Below, one piece after another: positions 18,014 through 26,939 of a stretch of 64,000 nucleotides of DNA. The translations under genes were made by a program, and so were the position numbers. The notes below the pieces were generated by a model. The model was not told the DNA's origin. It saw only the letters and a program-made list of their open reading frames with translations, and did no database searches. The first letter of the stretch is position 1; each line of letters starts with the position of its first letter. The stretch is from DATFVJ01 sp963851085 (lineage in GTDB: Bacteria > Actinomycetota > Actinomycetes > Streptosporangiales > Streptosporangiaceae), in the NCBI GenBank assembly GCA_963851085.1, contig CAWKNX010000016.1, forward strand, positions 62,001-126,000, written 5' to 3'.

Positions 18014-18150
18014 GCGGGCCTTGAAGGGGACGGCAGGCCTTGAAGGGGACGGCAGGCCTTGAAGGGGACGGCAGGCCTTGAAGGGGACGGCAGGCCTTGA
18101 AGGGGAAGGCAGGCCTTGAAGGGGAAGGCAGGCCTTGAAGGGGAAGCGGG
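18014..18150. repeat. 19-bp minisatellite, seven copies
   Basis: GCCTTGAAGGGGACGGCAG-type units; GCCTTGAAG starts at 18018, 18037, 18056, 18075, 18094, 18113 and 18132. Bases 18151-18318 beyond it show no gene. Confidence 0.9.
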
Positions 18151-18318
18151 CGAGGAGCGCGGCGCCCGACGGCAGATCCCGTCCGAGAGCCGTCGCTTGT
18201 GGTACGGCGGTGGGATGTCTCAGGGGCCACGGGTGCGGCAGGCTGCGCGGGCGGCTGTACCCCCACGCGGTCGTTAAGGCTCATGTTTCGCCCAAACCCC
18301 CCACGGCGGCGCGGCCAG

Positions 18319-19599
18319 CTAGCCGCGGCGTCCGCTGAAGATCGTGTGGTGCCGGTGGACGGCCTGGAGCAGGCCGATGCCGATCATGTTGGCGAACGTC
18401 GCCGTTCCCCCATACGAGACGAAGGGCAGCGGCAGGCCGCTCACCGGCATGATCCCGACCGTCATCCCGATGTTGATGAACGCCTGCGCGGCGAACCAGC
18501 AGGCCACGCCGCCGGCGATCAGCGTGCCGAACTGGCTGTCGGCGCGCGCCGCGATCCGCAGCGCCCGCGCGAGCACGACGCCGAGCAATGCGATGATCAC
18601 GATCGCGCCGATGAAACCGAGTTCTTCCCCCACGACCGTGAAGATGAAGTCGGTCTGCTGTTCAGGGACGAAATGGCCGGTGGTCTGGCCGCCATGGAAC
18701 AGGCCCTGCCCGAACATCCCGCCCGACCCGATGGTGATCAGCGCCTGGCTCGCGTCGTAGCCGGAGCCGTTGGGGTTTGCCGTCGGGTGGACGAAGGCGG
18801 TGATCCGCTGGATCTGGTACTCCTTGAGCAGGTGCATCCGCCACACCGCCAGGGCGGTCGCGACGGTGAGGACCAGCAAGGTCGCGATCCATCGCAGCCG
18901 CGTACCAGAGACCACCACCATGCCGAAGATCACCACGGCCAGGACGATGACGACGCTGAGGTCGGGCTGAAGCAGGACCAGCCCGAGCGCGGGCAGCGAC
19001 ACGGCGATCGCGAGGACGAGATCACGCCCGCGAGGGGCCTCGTTGCCGTCGCGCAACTCGCCAAGAACCAGGGCGAGGACGAGGATGAGCGTGACCTTGG
19101 CGAACTCCGAGGGTTCGACCTCGAAGCCACCGCCGATCACGATCCACGAACGGGCGCCGTTGATCGTCGCGCCGAGCGGTGTCAGCACGGCGAGCAGGCC
19201 GAGGCACGCGAGCAGGTAGCCGATCGGCGCGTAGGTGCGCAGCATCCGGTAGTCGAGCATGCTCACCACGGCGAGCAGCACGAAGCCGATCACGACGTTG
19301 AGCAGTTGCTTCTTCAGGAACGCCTGCGGGTCACCGCCTGCTTGCGCCAGTTGCGGCCTGGTGGCCGACCAGATCAACAGCGTGGACAACACGGTCAGCC
19401 CGAGCACGGCGCCGATCAGCACCCAGTCCAGACGCCGGACCGGCGAGCCACGCGCGGCCGCGCGGGCGAGCAGCGACCGGCGGCCGCCGAACGAACCCGG
19501 ACCCGGTGTACGGAGCGCTGGCCGCACGGCCTCGAGCCCGCCGTAGCCCGGGCCACGGAACCGGCGGCCGCCTGGTGGCCTGGGCCCGCGGAGCATCAC
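18319..19599 (-). CDS. rodA: Peptidoglycan glycosyltransferase RodA (SEDS)
   Basis: A 426-residue polytopic membrane protein of the SEDS family that polymerises glycan strands for lateral wall growth with PBP2. After a basic 50-residue N-terminus come about ten membrane segments. Conserved blocks are GATINGARSWI, EPSEFAKVTLIL, LLQPDLSVVIV, VGEELGFIGA and GLPLPFVSYGGTATFANM. GTG at 19599 or ATG at 19596 overlaps the mrdA stop, so translation is coupled. It is the last gene of the mre cluster. Confidence 0.96.
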   Translation of the reverse strand: MMLRGPRPPGGRRFRGPGYGGLEAVRPALRTPGPGSFGGRRSLLARAAARGSPVRRLDWVLIGAVLGLTVLSTLLIWSATRPQLAQAGGDPQAFLKKQLLNVVIGFVLLAVVSMLDYRMLRTYAPIGYLLACLGLLAVLTPLGATINGARSWIVIGGGFEVEPSEFAKVTLILVLALVLGELRDGNEAPRGRDLVLAIAVSLPALGLVLLQPDLSVVIVLAVVIFGMVVVSGTRLRWIATLLVLTVATALAVWRMHLLKEYQIQRITAFVHPTANPNGSGYDASQALITIGSGGMFGQGLFHGGQTTGHFVPEQQTDFIFTVVGEELGFIGAIVIIALLGVVLARALRIAARADSQFGTLIAGGVACWFAAQAFINIGMTVGIMPVSGLPLPFVSYGGTATFANMIGIGLLQAVHRHHTIFSGRRG

Positions 19600-21659
19600 G
19601 AACCGCCCTGGTAGCCGGCCGGCGCCGAGATTGCCCCGTCACTTTGGATCACGGGCAATGCCGAGGGACGCTTGCCGTTCGGGTACGCGGCACCCTGCCC
19701 TTCGAGCCCGTAGATCCCGTCCCAGATCTGCCGCGCGCACGGCGCGGACACGTCAGCGCCCTCACCCGACTTCGGGATCATGACCACCACGACGTACTTC
19801 GGGTTGTCCAGCGGCCCGAACGAGGCGTACACGGAGGTGGCCTGGCCCCCCGCGACCTCGGCGGTACCCGTCTTACCCGCGACGAACACCTTGCTGAGCG
19901 GGAAACCCGCGAACGACCCCGCAGCGGTCCCCTGCGTCGTCACGGCGGCGAGCGCGGTCCTGATGTAGGCGAGCGCGCTCCGCGATACGGGCAGGCGGCC
20001 GGTGACCGGCGGCGTGATCCGCTGCTCGACCTTGCCATCAGGTGAGATCAGCGCATCGCCGATCCGCGGGCTGTACAGGGTGCCGCCGTTGGCCAGTGCC
20101 GCGTACGCGCGCGCGAGCTGCAGCGGGGTCACCAGCACGTCACCCTGGCCGATGGCGGCGTTCACCGCGTCACCTGGGAGCCAGACGTAGCCGCTCTTGC
20201 AGTCCTCGGCCTCGATCTGCTGCACGTAGGAACCATCGGCGTTCCCGTTTTTGCAGTCGTATTTCCTGGTGGCATCCCAGTATTGGAGCTTCCACGCCCG
20301 GTCGGGCACCACACCTGGGTTCTCCTCGGGCAGATCGACGCCTGTCGGCCTGCCGAAGCCCCAGCCAAGCTCCATTTTCTGCATCGGGTCGGCGGGCCGT
20401 TTCACCGGCGAGCCGTTCGGGTCGTCCTTGAGCCACATCTGGTATGCGAGCTGGTAGAAGACCGTGTCACACGACATCACGAGCGCTTCGTGCAGTGTCA
20501 TGTCGCCGAGCGACGCCGTGGTCCAGTTGTTGAAGGTCCGGCCGGCGATGTTGACCGCGCCCGGGCAACTGTAGGACGAGTTGGGGTCGTAGCCATCCTT
20601 GATCGCGGCCGCTGTGGAGGTGACCTTCCAGGTGGATCCGGGTGCGTACTGGCCCTGGGTGGCGCGGTTGAGGATCGGCTCGCCGCCGGACTGGCTGAAG
20701 AGGCGGTTGAATTCCCGCTGCGAGATGCCGCCGGTCCATACGGCCGGGTTGTAGCTCGGATAGTTCGCCATCGCGATCACCCGGCCGGTCGTGGTCATGA
20801 CTACGGCCGAGCCCGAACTCGTGTCGTTGCCTGCCGCACGTGCCTTGCCGATCGCGCGGGCGAGTGCCTGTTCCGCGTCGGCCTGGATCCGTGCGTCGAG
20901 GCTGGTCACGAGGTCGTCACCGGCGTGCGCCGCCGTCTGGCTCACGGTTCCTGTGACGTCTCCGGCGGCGTTCACAGCTACGACGCGGGTGCCTGGAGCG
21001 CCGCGAAGCCGCGCGTCATACTGCTCTTCGAGCCCGGCCTGGCCCACCAGGTCAACCCCGGAGAACCCGGTGACCGGGAGGTGGCGGGTCTGCATTTCCT
21101 GCGGGGTGATGGGCTGGAGGTAGCCAAGCACCTGCGCCGCGTTGACACCGTCGGTCGCCGGGTAGTCCACGACCGGCTGAACCTGCGCGCTCACGCCCGG
21201 ATACTCCTGCTGGTTTTCCATGATCTCCAGCGCGACACGGTCGGGCACGTGCTGGTCGATCGGGATCGGCTGGTAGGGAGATCCCGGCCAGCACGGCTGT
21301 GACACGCCCCTGGTGCACAGCCGCGTCTGCTCCTGGACCTGACGCAGCGGCACGCCAAGAACCGCGGCAAGGCGCTTGAGCACGGCAGCACCGCCGTCGC
21401 TGAGGCTGGCGAGCACCGTCGGCTCGACGGAGACCACGAGCGAGGTGCGGTTGCGCACGAGCGGGCGCCCGACGTCATCGAGGATCTGCCCGCGCACGGA
21501 CGGAATGATCACGCTGCGCGTCTGGTTGTCGGCGGCGAGCTTGGTGTAGGCGGTGCCGCTCATCACCTGGATGTACCAGACCCGGCCGACGAGCACGAGC
21601 AGCAACGCCGCGACCAGCACGTACAGCACCACGACCCGGCGGCGCGACGCCAAGATCAT
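19596..21659 (-). CDS. mrdA: Penicillin-binding protein 2
   Basis: A 687-residue class B PBP, the transpeptidase partner of RodA. It has one N-terminal membrane anchor (VVVLYVLVAALLLVLVGRVW), a pedestal domain (QILDDVGRPLVRNRTSLVVS) and the transpeptidase domain. Active-site motifs are STWK in YAPGSTWKVTS, SCD in VMSCDTVFYQ and KTG in VAGKTGTAEV. Start at 21659 is preferred because ATGA overlaps the mreD stop; the frame extends 16 codons further upstream. It acts outside the membrane in the elongasome. Confidence 0.96.
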   Translation of the reverse strand: MILASRRRVVVLYVLVAALLLVLVGRVWYIQVMSGTAYTKLAADNQTRSVIIPSVRGQILDDVGRPLVRNRTSLVVSVEPTVLASLSDGGAAVLKRLAAVLGVPLRQVQEQTRLCTRGVSQPCWPGSPYQPIPIDQHVPDRVALEIMENQQEYPGVSAQVQPVVDYPATDGVNAAQVLGYLQPITPQEMQTRHLPVTGFSGVDLVGQAGLEEQYDARLRGAPGTRVVAVNAAGDVTGTVSQTAAHAGDDLVTSLDARIQADAEQALARAIGKARAAGNDTSSGSAVVMTTTGRVIAMANYPSYNPAVWTGGISQREFNRLFSQSGGEPILNRATQGQYAPGSTWKVTSTAAAIKDGYDPNSSYSCPGAVNIAGRTFNNWTTASLGDMTLHEALVMSCDTVFYQLAYQMWLKDDPNGSPVKRPADPMQKMELGWGFGRPTGVDLPEENPGVVPDRAWKLQYWDATRKYDCKNGNADGSYVQQIEAEDCKSGYVWLPGDAVNAAIGQGDVLVTPLQLARAYAALANGGTLYSPRIGDALISPDGKVEQRITPPVTGRLPVSRSALAYIRTALAAVTTQGTAAGSFAGFPLSKVFVAGKTGTAEVAGGQATSVYASFGPLDNPKYVVVVMIPKSGEGADVSAPCARQIWDGIYGLEGQGAAYPNGKRPSALPVIQSDGAISAPAGYQGGS

Positions 21660-23167
21660 CGGAAGCCTCCCGTCCGCCTGCCACCCATTCTCCAGATCGC
21701 CGACCATCCACCGCGTGGGCGAAAGCCGGAAAGCCAGCTACGGCGAAACACCGCTCCGGTACCGCCGGATCGCATCCAGCCGGATCGTGGCGCGCTTGGC
21801 CGTGACCGGCGTGACCGGCGTGACCGTGAACCACCGAAACGGGGGCCGCCGAAACGCCGGCCGCCACCGCGGCCGCCACCGCGGGTGCTGCCAAGGCGAG
21901 CACCGCCGCCGCCAGGGCCGCCGAAGCGGGGGCCGCTGCGGGCGCCGCCGAAGCGGAGGCCGCTGCGCGCGGCGCCGAAGCCGGGGCGGCCGAAGCGTCC
22001 CGTCCGCAGGAACCGGACCAGACCAGACCGGCTCGTGCCGGAACGGCCCATGGCAGAACGCCCACGGCCAGAACGCCCGCTCGCGGAACGCCCCGCGCCG
22101 GAAGCCCCCCGGCCGAGAGCCCCCAGGCCGAACGCCCCGGCACCAGACCGAGCCGCGGTGAACTTGGGCCGGGCCGGTTGGTGGCCATGCGGACGCCGCC
22201 CGAAGACCTGTCCGGGGCGCGAGCGTAGCCGCGATCCCCGGTTCGTGCCGATGCGCAGCCGGACCGGCGAGCCGCCGACCAGGCTGCCGCCGGAAAAGAC
22301 GCCCGTCTTGCCACCCGCCGTCATACCCGCACGCCTCGACGAGCCGAACCGCAGGCGCGGCGGCTTCGCCGGCCGGACACCAGCCGTCATGCCCGGCGGC
22401 TTCGACGGGCCGAAGCGAAGCCGGGGCAGCGGGGATAGCCGCCTGCCATGCCCAGCCGCGGTGCCCGCGCTGCCGGCCCACCCGTCTGCCGCGCGGCCGC
22501 TCGCGGCGAGCAGGCTGGCCGGCGCGCCGGTGCCGATGCGGCCGGCGGATCCTCCCGTGCCCGGCCGGAGCCGCGGCTCCCTGGGCTGGCCCTTGCCACC
22601 ACCACCGCGGCGCGCCGCGTAAGGCGTGGCCGGCGAGCCCGCACGCGCCAGCGCGGCAGCGGGGTCTTCCGCTGCCTGACCGGCCCATCGGGTGAGCCTG
22701 AGCACCAGATACAGCACGAATGGGCACAGGAGCACGTCATACGCGGCAGAAAGCGGCAGCACATGCCTCGCCGCGGCCCACGTGACGCCCGGCTCGCCGA
22801 ATGTCACCCCGACGACCGCGTACAGGACCGAACCGCAGACGACACCGACAGCCATCGCCGTGATCGGCAGGAACGCGGACCGGTCGATCTCGCCGGCCAC
22901 GCTGCCGCAGACATAACCGGTAAGGCAGAAGACCAGGGCGTACGCGCCGATCGCGTGGCTCGCCGGCGGAGCAAGATCCAGAGCGAGGCCCGCCGCGAAG
23001 CCCACGACGAGACCAGGCAGCGGGCCGTTGGTGAGCGCTATCGCAACCACGACGAGCAGCACCAGGTCAGGCGCGATCCCGCCGGGAAGCGGCAGAACGT
23101 CAAGCACGGTCAGCTGGACGATCAGCGCCGTCGCCACCAGCGCGCCGTAGGCGAGTGCCCGCGCCAC
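21656..23167 (-). CDS. mreD: Rod-shape protein MreD with long basic tail
   Basis: Residues 1-170 are a normal MreD: MARALAYGALVATALIVQLT, LPGGIAPDLVLLVVVAIALT, GLVVGFAAGLALDLAPPASH and further membrane helices ending LYLVLRLTRW. Residues 175-503 form a low-complexity tail rich in Arg, Gly and Ser (for example RFGGPRFGGSRSRRSRRSRP), very unusual for MreD, which is normally about 170-220 residues. The tail has no stop in 330 codons and ends in an ATGA overlap with mrdA. This suggests it is really translated, though the possibility that it arose by frameshift or stop loss remains. Confidence 0.85.
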   Translation of the reverse strand: MARALAYGALVATALIVQLTVLDVLPLPGGIAPDLVLLVVVAIALTNGPLPGLVVGFAAGLALDLAPPASHAIGAYALVFCLTGYVCGSVAGEIDRSAFLPITAMAVGVVCGSVLYAVVGVTFGEPGVTWAAARHVLPLSAAYDVLLCPFVLYLVLRLTRWAGQAAEDPAAALARAGSPATPYAARRGGGGKGQPREPRLRPGTGGSAGRIGTGAPASLLAASGRAADGWAGSAGTAAGHGRRLSPLPRLRFGPSKPPGMTAGVRPAKPPRLRFGSSRRAGMTAGGKTGVFSGGSLVGGSPVRLRIGTNRGSRLRSRPGQVFGRRPHGHQPARPKFTAARSGAGAFGLGALGRGASGAGRSASGRSGRGRSAMGRSGTSRSGLVRFLRTGRFGRPGFGAARSGLRFGGARSGPRFGGPGGGGARLGSTRGGGRGGGRRFGGPRFGGSRSRRSRRSRPSAPRSGWMRSGGTGAVFRRSWLSGFRPRGGWSAIWRMGGRRTGGFR

Positions 23168-23168
23168 G

Positions 23169-24329
23169 CTATCCCCCTACGGCAGCAGCGCCGCCGACAC
23201 TGGGAGGGGTGGCCGGTTGGGTTGCCGAGCGGGCCGGTGAGCGGGTTGGTGAGCGGGCCGGTGAGCGGGTTGGTGAGCGGGTTGGTGAGGCGCCCGCAGC
23301 GGGGGCCGCGGCGCCGCGCGTGACAGTGGGCGCCGCACGTGGTGCCGCCCCGGACGTGGCGCCAGGTGCGGCGCCCTGCTGCGCTCCAGCTGACGGAACC
23401 GGCGATCCCGCTTGTGACCGGCCCGCTGACGGGGTTGGTGACGGAGTCACCGACGCGCTCGGTGACGGGTTCGGCGGCAGCACCGAGTCACGCGGGTTGT
23501 GACGCGGTGGCACTATCACGACGCCAACGACATCCAGCGCCGTGAACTGCACGAACGGGCGCACAATCGCCGTGCGGGTCAGCGCGCCTGGCGTGGATTC
23601 CACCTGCGTAACGACGCCGATGGGGACGCCGGGCACGTAAGGATGACCACCGACCGAGCCGAGCGTGACCATGCGCTGGCCCGGCTGCAGGACCGCATTG
23701 GCGTCGAGCAGTTCCACCCGCAGGCCGCCTTGGGCGGACATGCTCTTGCCCGTGCCGCGCACCACGCCGATCTCCTGCGAACCCTCAAGCCGGCAGCCGA
23801 CCGCTGAAGTGGCGTCTGTGGCAAGCAGCACGGTGCTCGTGCCCGGGCCCGCCTGGATGATCCTGCCGACCAGGCCGGCCTCGTTCAGCACCGTCTGATC
23901 GGTGGTGATGCCGTCCTGGGTGCCCGCGTCGATCGTGACCGTGTCCTCGTAACCCACACCGATGCCGATCACGTGGGCCGCGACGAGCCGGTAACCTCCC
24001 CTGCCCGCGAGCTGCAGCAGCCTGCCCAGCTCGGCGGCGTCGGTCTTGTTGAGCTGGGCTGCGCTCAGTTCGGCGCGCAGCCGCTGATCTTCCTGCTCCA
24101 GTGCCTGGATCTTGCCGCGCGCCGCTGGCGCACCCACTTCCGCCTCGAAGAAGCTGGTGACCGGCCGGGTGATGCCGGCCGACACCCGCTCCACGGGCCC
24201 GAAGACGGCAGCGGACGCACTGCGCAGGCTGCCGACGCCGGCGTAGCCCCGGTGGTCGAGCGTGATCAGCCCGATGGCGACGACAAGCAGCACGCCGAGG
24301 ACCAGCCGCGTCCGCCCGGTGTCGTGCAC
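23169..24329 (-). CDS. mreC: Rod-shape protein MreC
   Basis: A 386-residue bitopic elongasome scaffold. It has an N-terminal membrane helix (LVLGVLLVVAIGLITLDHRG), a coiled coil near residues 70-100 (IQALEQEDQRLRAELSAAQL) and the beta-rich MreC domain (AAHVIGIGVGYEDTVTIDAG, EAGLVGRIIQAGPGTSTVLL, GGHPYVPGVPIGVVTQVEST). The last 100 residues are a Pro/Ser/Thr/Arg-rich extracytoplasmic tail with SPTRSPAR repeats from a short DNA repeat at 23220-23290. It abuts mreD and follows mreB by 37 bases. Confidence 0.95.
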   Translation of the reverse strand: MHDTGRTRLVLGVLLVVAIGLITLDHRGYAGVGSLRSASAAVFGPVERVSAGITRPVTSFFEAEVGAPAARGKIQALEQEDQRLRAELSAAQLNKTDAAELGRLLQLAGRGGYRLVAAHVIGIGVGYEDTVTIDAGTQDGITTDQTVLNEAGLVGRIIQAGPGTSTVLLATDATSAVGCRLEGSQEIGVVRGTGKSMSAQGGLRVELLDANAVLQPGQRMVTLGSVGGHPYVPGVPIGVVTQVESTPGALTRTAIVRPFVQFTALDVVGVVIVPPRHNPRDSVLPPNPSPSASVTPSPTPSAGRSQAGSPVPSAGAQQGAAPGATSGAAPRAAPTVTRGAAAPAAGASPTRSPTRSPARSPTRSPARSATQPATPPSVGGAAAVGG

Positions 24330-24366
24330 TCAGCCACCCCCAGGTGTGGTCAGCGTGTCGTCGTCG

Positions 24367-25398
24367 CTAGCGGCGTGTCTCCGGGACCAGCACCTGCTGG
24401 AGTGCGTCAAAGTCCTCGACGCACTTACCGGTGCCGAGCACGACAGAATCGAGCGGGTTGTCGGCCAGGTGGATCGGCATGCCGGTTTCTTCGCGCAGCC
24501 GCTCGTCCAGGCCCCGCAGCAGTGCCCCGCCGCCGGTCAGCGCGATCCCCCGGTCCATCACATCGCCTGCGAGCTCGGGCGGGCATTTGTCGAGTGTGGT
24601 CTTGACGGTATCCACGATGGTGCTGACCGGCTCCTCGATTGCCTGCCGCACCTCCTCGGCTGAGATCACGATGGTCTTCGGCAGCCCGCTCACCAGGTCC
24701 CTGCCGCGGATCTCCGCGTGCGGCTCGTCTGATGAGGGATAGGCAGAGCCGATCGCCATCTTTATCTCCTCAGCGGTCCGCTCGCCGAGCATCAGCGAGT
24801 ATTCCTTCTTGGCGAACGTGATGATCGCCTGGTCCAGTTCGTCGCCGCCGACACGGATGGACTGCGACGTCACGATCCCGCCGAGCGAGATGACCGCCAC
24901 CTCGGTCGTCCCGCCACCGACGTCGACCACCATGTTCCCTGTCGGCTCATATACGGGCAGCCCGGCCCCGATCGCGGCGGCCATCGGCTCCTCGATGATG
25001 TAAACGCGACGCGCGCCCGCCTGGTGCCCTGCTTCCTTGACCGCACTCTGCTCCACCCCGGTGATCCCGCTCGGCACGGCGACCACCAGCCGCGGTTTGG
25101 CCAGGTGTCTGCGGCGGTGAATCTTCTGGATGAAGTACCGCAGCATCCGTTCAGTGACGTCGAAATCGGCGATGACCCCGTCCTTCAGCGGCCGGACAGC
25201 CACGATGTTGCCCGGGGTACGGCCGATCATCCGTTTCGCCTCAACGCCGACCGCCACGATCTTGCCACTGTTGGTGTTGAGCGCCACGACCGACGGTTCG
25301 TTCAGCACGATGCCGCGGCCGCGCACGTACACCAGGGTGTTCGCGGTGCCGAGGTCTACCGCCATGTCACGGCCAAGGAACGCCAGCGTGTTGCTCAT
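24367..25398 (-). CDS. mreB: Actin-like rod-shape protein MreB
   Basis: A 343-residue bacterial actin that organises elongation. Motifs are phosphate-1 MAVDLGTANTLVYVRGRG, phosphate-2 VVDVGGGTTEVAVISLGG, adenosine motif IALTGGGALLRGLDERL and the family block IGRTPGNIVAVRPLKDGVIA. It heads mreB-mreC-mreD-mrdA-rodA and follows ndk by 115 bases. A second MreB at 42269-43300 is nearly identical. Confidence 0.98.
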   Translation of the reverse strand: MSNTLAFLGRDMAVDLGTANTLVYVRGRGIVLNEPSVVALNTNSGKIVAVGVEAKRMIGRTPGNIVAVRPLKDGVIADFDVTERMLRYFIQKIHRRRHLAKPRLVVAVPSGITGVEQSAVKEAGHQAGARRVYIIEEPMAAAIGAGLPVYEPTGNMVVDVGGGTTEVAVISLGGIVTSQSIRVGGDELDQAIITFAKKEYSLMLGERTAEEIKMAIGSAYPSSDEPHAEIRGRDLVSGLPKTIVISAEEVRQAIEEPVSTIVDTVKTTLDKCPPELAGDVMDRGIALTGGGALLRGLDERLREETGMPIHLADNPLDSVVLGTGKCVEDFDALQQVLVPETRR

Positions 25399-25513
25399 GA
25401 GGAACGAGAGCCTTCCCAGACAAAACTCTGCGTGATCTGCTGATTACGTTCGATGCCGATGCCGCGCGCGGCGAACGCGGCAACGTGTCATTCATCGGCC
25501 GGCCAGAAACTGG

Positions 25514-25924
25514 TTAAACAAGCTCCGGAAAGAAGATCTTGATTTCCCGCTCTGCCGAGTCCGGCGAATCGGAGCCGTGCAGGATGTTCTCCTGTACCTC
25601 GAGCCCGTAGTCGCCGCGGACCGTACCCGGCAACGCGGTGATCGGATCGGTCGCGCCCGCGAGCGCCCGCAGGGCCTCGACGGCCCGCACGCCCTCCACG
25701 ACCAGCGCGACGAGCGGCCCGGATGTGATGAACTCCACCAGCGAACTGAAGAACGGCTTGTCCACATGCTCCGCGTAGTGCGTCCGCGCCGTTTCCCGAT
25801 CCACGGTCCGCAGCTCCATCGCCACGATCCGCAGGCCTTTACGTTCAATACGGGAGACAACATCGCCGATCAGGCCACGGCCGACGCCGTCTGGCTTGAT
25901 CAGGACGAGGGTGCGTTGAGACAA
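25514..25924 (-). CDS. ndk: Nucleoside diphosphate kinase
   Basis: A 136-residue enzyme equilibrating nucleoside di- and triphosphates. It begins SQRTLVLIKPDGVGRGLIGD; the phospho-histidine motif is NILHGSDSPDSAEREIKIFF. The start is taken as TTG at 25924 because GAGGTGA lies 7 bases upstream and it gives the standard family length; an in-frame ATG at 25960 would add 12 residues. It is located directly upstream of mreB, and its 3' end and spacer reappear, decayed, before the second mreB at 42 kb. Confidence 0.95.
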   Translation of the reverse strand: MSQRTLVLIKPDGVGRGLIGDVVSRIERKGLRIVAMELRTVDRETARTHYAEHVDKPFFSSLVEFITSGPLVALVVEGVRAVEALRALAGATDPITALPGTVRGDYGLEVQENILHGSDSPDSAEREIKIFFPELV

Positions 25925-26139
25925 AGATTCACCTCGCTGTGACGTGCGCGGATTGATCATCTGAGCCGATCGAAATAGCTTTGCGTCCGGAGCTTACCCG
26001 GCCGATGGGGTGCCGACGCGGGCACGGCACGCGCATCCGCCAGGCAAACCGCCATCGCCGCGAGCCGTGCGCCTGGCGGCGGGCCGCGCCGCCCCCGGCT
26101 GGCCCTTGCGAGACGTGTCCCGCGCCTGGGTGCCGCGCC

Positions 26140-26250
26140 GTGGTAGGCGCGCCGCGCGGGGGGCGCGCCGCGCGGGGGGCGTGCAGCGCGGGGGGGCGTG
26201 CAGCGCGGGGGGCGTGCAGCACGCGGCGTGCAGCGCGCGGCGTGCAGCGC
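26140..26250. repeat. GCGTGCAGCGCGGGGG minisatellite
   Basis: Degenerate copies of a 13-18 base unit (GGGGGGCGTGCAGCGC). The ndk upstream region 25925-26139 shows no gene. Confidence 0.75.
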
Positions 26251-26272
26251 GGCCGGCGGTCCGGTGCCACAT

Positions 26273-26311
26273 CCGCGCAGCCGTTATGGACAATGATCCT
26301 TAACGGCTCAC
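26273..26311. repeat. AGCCGTTA/TAACGGCT inverted repeat
   Basis: AGCCGTTA at the left and TTAACGGCT at the right enclose about 14 bases including CAATGATCC. It is one of the dispersed AACGGCT palindromes; a similar arrangement lies at 40343-40375. Confidence 0.6.
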
Positions 26312-26337
26312 GCGGGCGTGGCACAACCCCTGCCCGC

Positions 26338-26491
26338 ATGACGCTCAGCCCCGGCCACCAGCCAAGCGGACCGCATCTCCGGGGTCACGGGCGGCGGGGG
26401 CGGGCTGTACTGGCTAGTGCCGAGCGTGCTGGTAGCGGTGATATGCGGCCTGGCCAATGCCCGGGTGCTGCTCATCGAGATCCTGCGCTGA
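26338..26491 (+). other. Possible small membrane protein, frameshifted
   Basis: The frame ending at TGA 26489-26491 encodes GGGLYWLVPSVLVAVICGLA followed by NARVLLIEILR. This is a convincing single membrane helix with a charged end, unlike the neighbouring noncoding repeats. It has no start codon in frame, but an ATG at 26338 lies one base out of frame, and one base fewer in the CCCC run at 26349 would join them into about 49 residues. I do not recognise the family with certainty. The 3' end merges into a 21-bp repeat that appears derived from it. Confidence 0.4.
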
Positions 26492-26555
26492 AGGATCGAG
26501 ACCCTGCCGTTAAGGATCGGGATCCTGCCGTTAAGGATCGGGATCCTGCGCTAAG
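26474..26555. repeat. 21-bp tandem repeat
   Basis: AAGGATCGGGATCCTGCCGTT units start at 26491, 26512 and 26533 with a related partial copy before them. Each unit contains GGATCGGGATCC. Confidence 0.85.
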
Positions 26556-26606
26556 GACCCCGGCGGTCGGTACGTGGGGTGGCCGCGGCGGCGTCGGAGC
26601 GCACGG

Positions 26607-26930
26607 TCATTTCGTCAGGCTGTGCTCGACGCGGTACCCGAGCCACATTCCTGTCACCCAGAGAACGGCGAACACCGAGCCGAGGAAGAACATCGCGGGC
26701 ACCACGATCCCGAAGGCGATCACGACTGCCTGCAAGACGGTGCCGGCCACGTAGGGCCAGCGCCCGAAGCGCCCGACCAGGCCCGCGAGCACCACGGCAG
26801 CCACGGCCGCCGCCCCGCCCACGCCTCCCGCGCGCGCCGGGCTCGCGTGCCCGATCACGATGGCGACGGGGATGGCGAGCGCGATGACGATCGACTCGAG
26901 CGCGAGCACCGTGGCGCACAGCCGCCTCAT
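26607..26930 (-). CDS. DUF4233 membrane protein
   Basis: A 107-residue protein with three to four membrane helices (MRRLCATVLALESIVIALAI, AVAAVVLAGLVG, VVIAFGIVVPAMFFLGSVFA, VLWVTGMWLGYRVE). DUF4233 proteins are encoded immediately after folC in many actinobacteria, as here with a nine-base gap. Function unknown. Confidence 0.85.
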   Translation of the reverse strand: MRRLCATVLALESIVIALAIPVAIVIGHASPARAGGVGGAAAVAAVVLAGLVGRFGRWPYVAGTVLQAVVIAFGIVVPAMFFLGSVFAVLWVTGMWLGYRVEHSLTK

Positions 26931-26939
26931 TCGCGATCC

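Noticed and set aside
15267..18150. Repeat arrays at 15267-15419 and 18014-18150 looked at as CRISPR.
   Set aside because: Units of 17-19 bp abut with no spacers and no cas genes are nearby; they are minisatellites.
18199..19614. Plus-strand frame opposite rodA.
   Set aside because: His/Asp/Arg-rich shadow of a well-identified membrane protein; no independent support.
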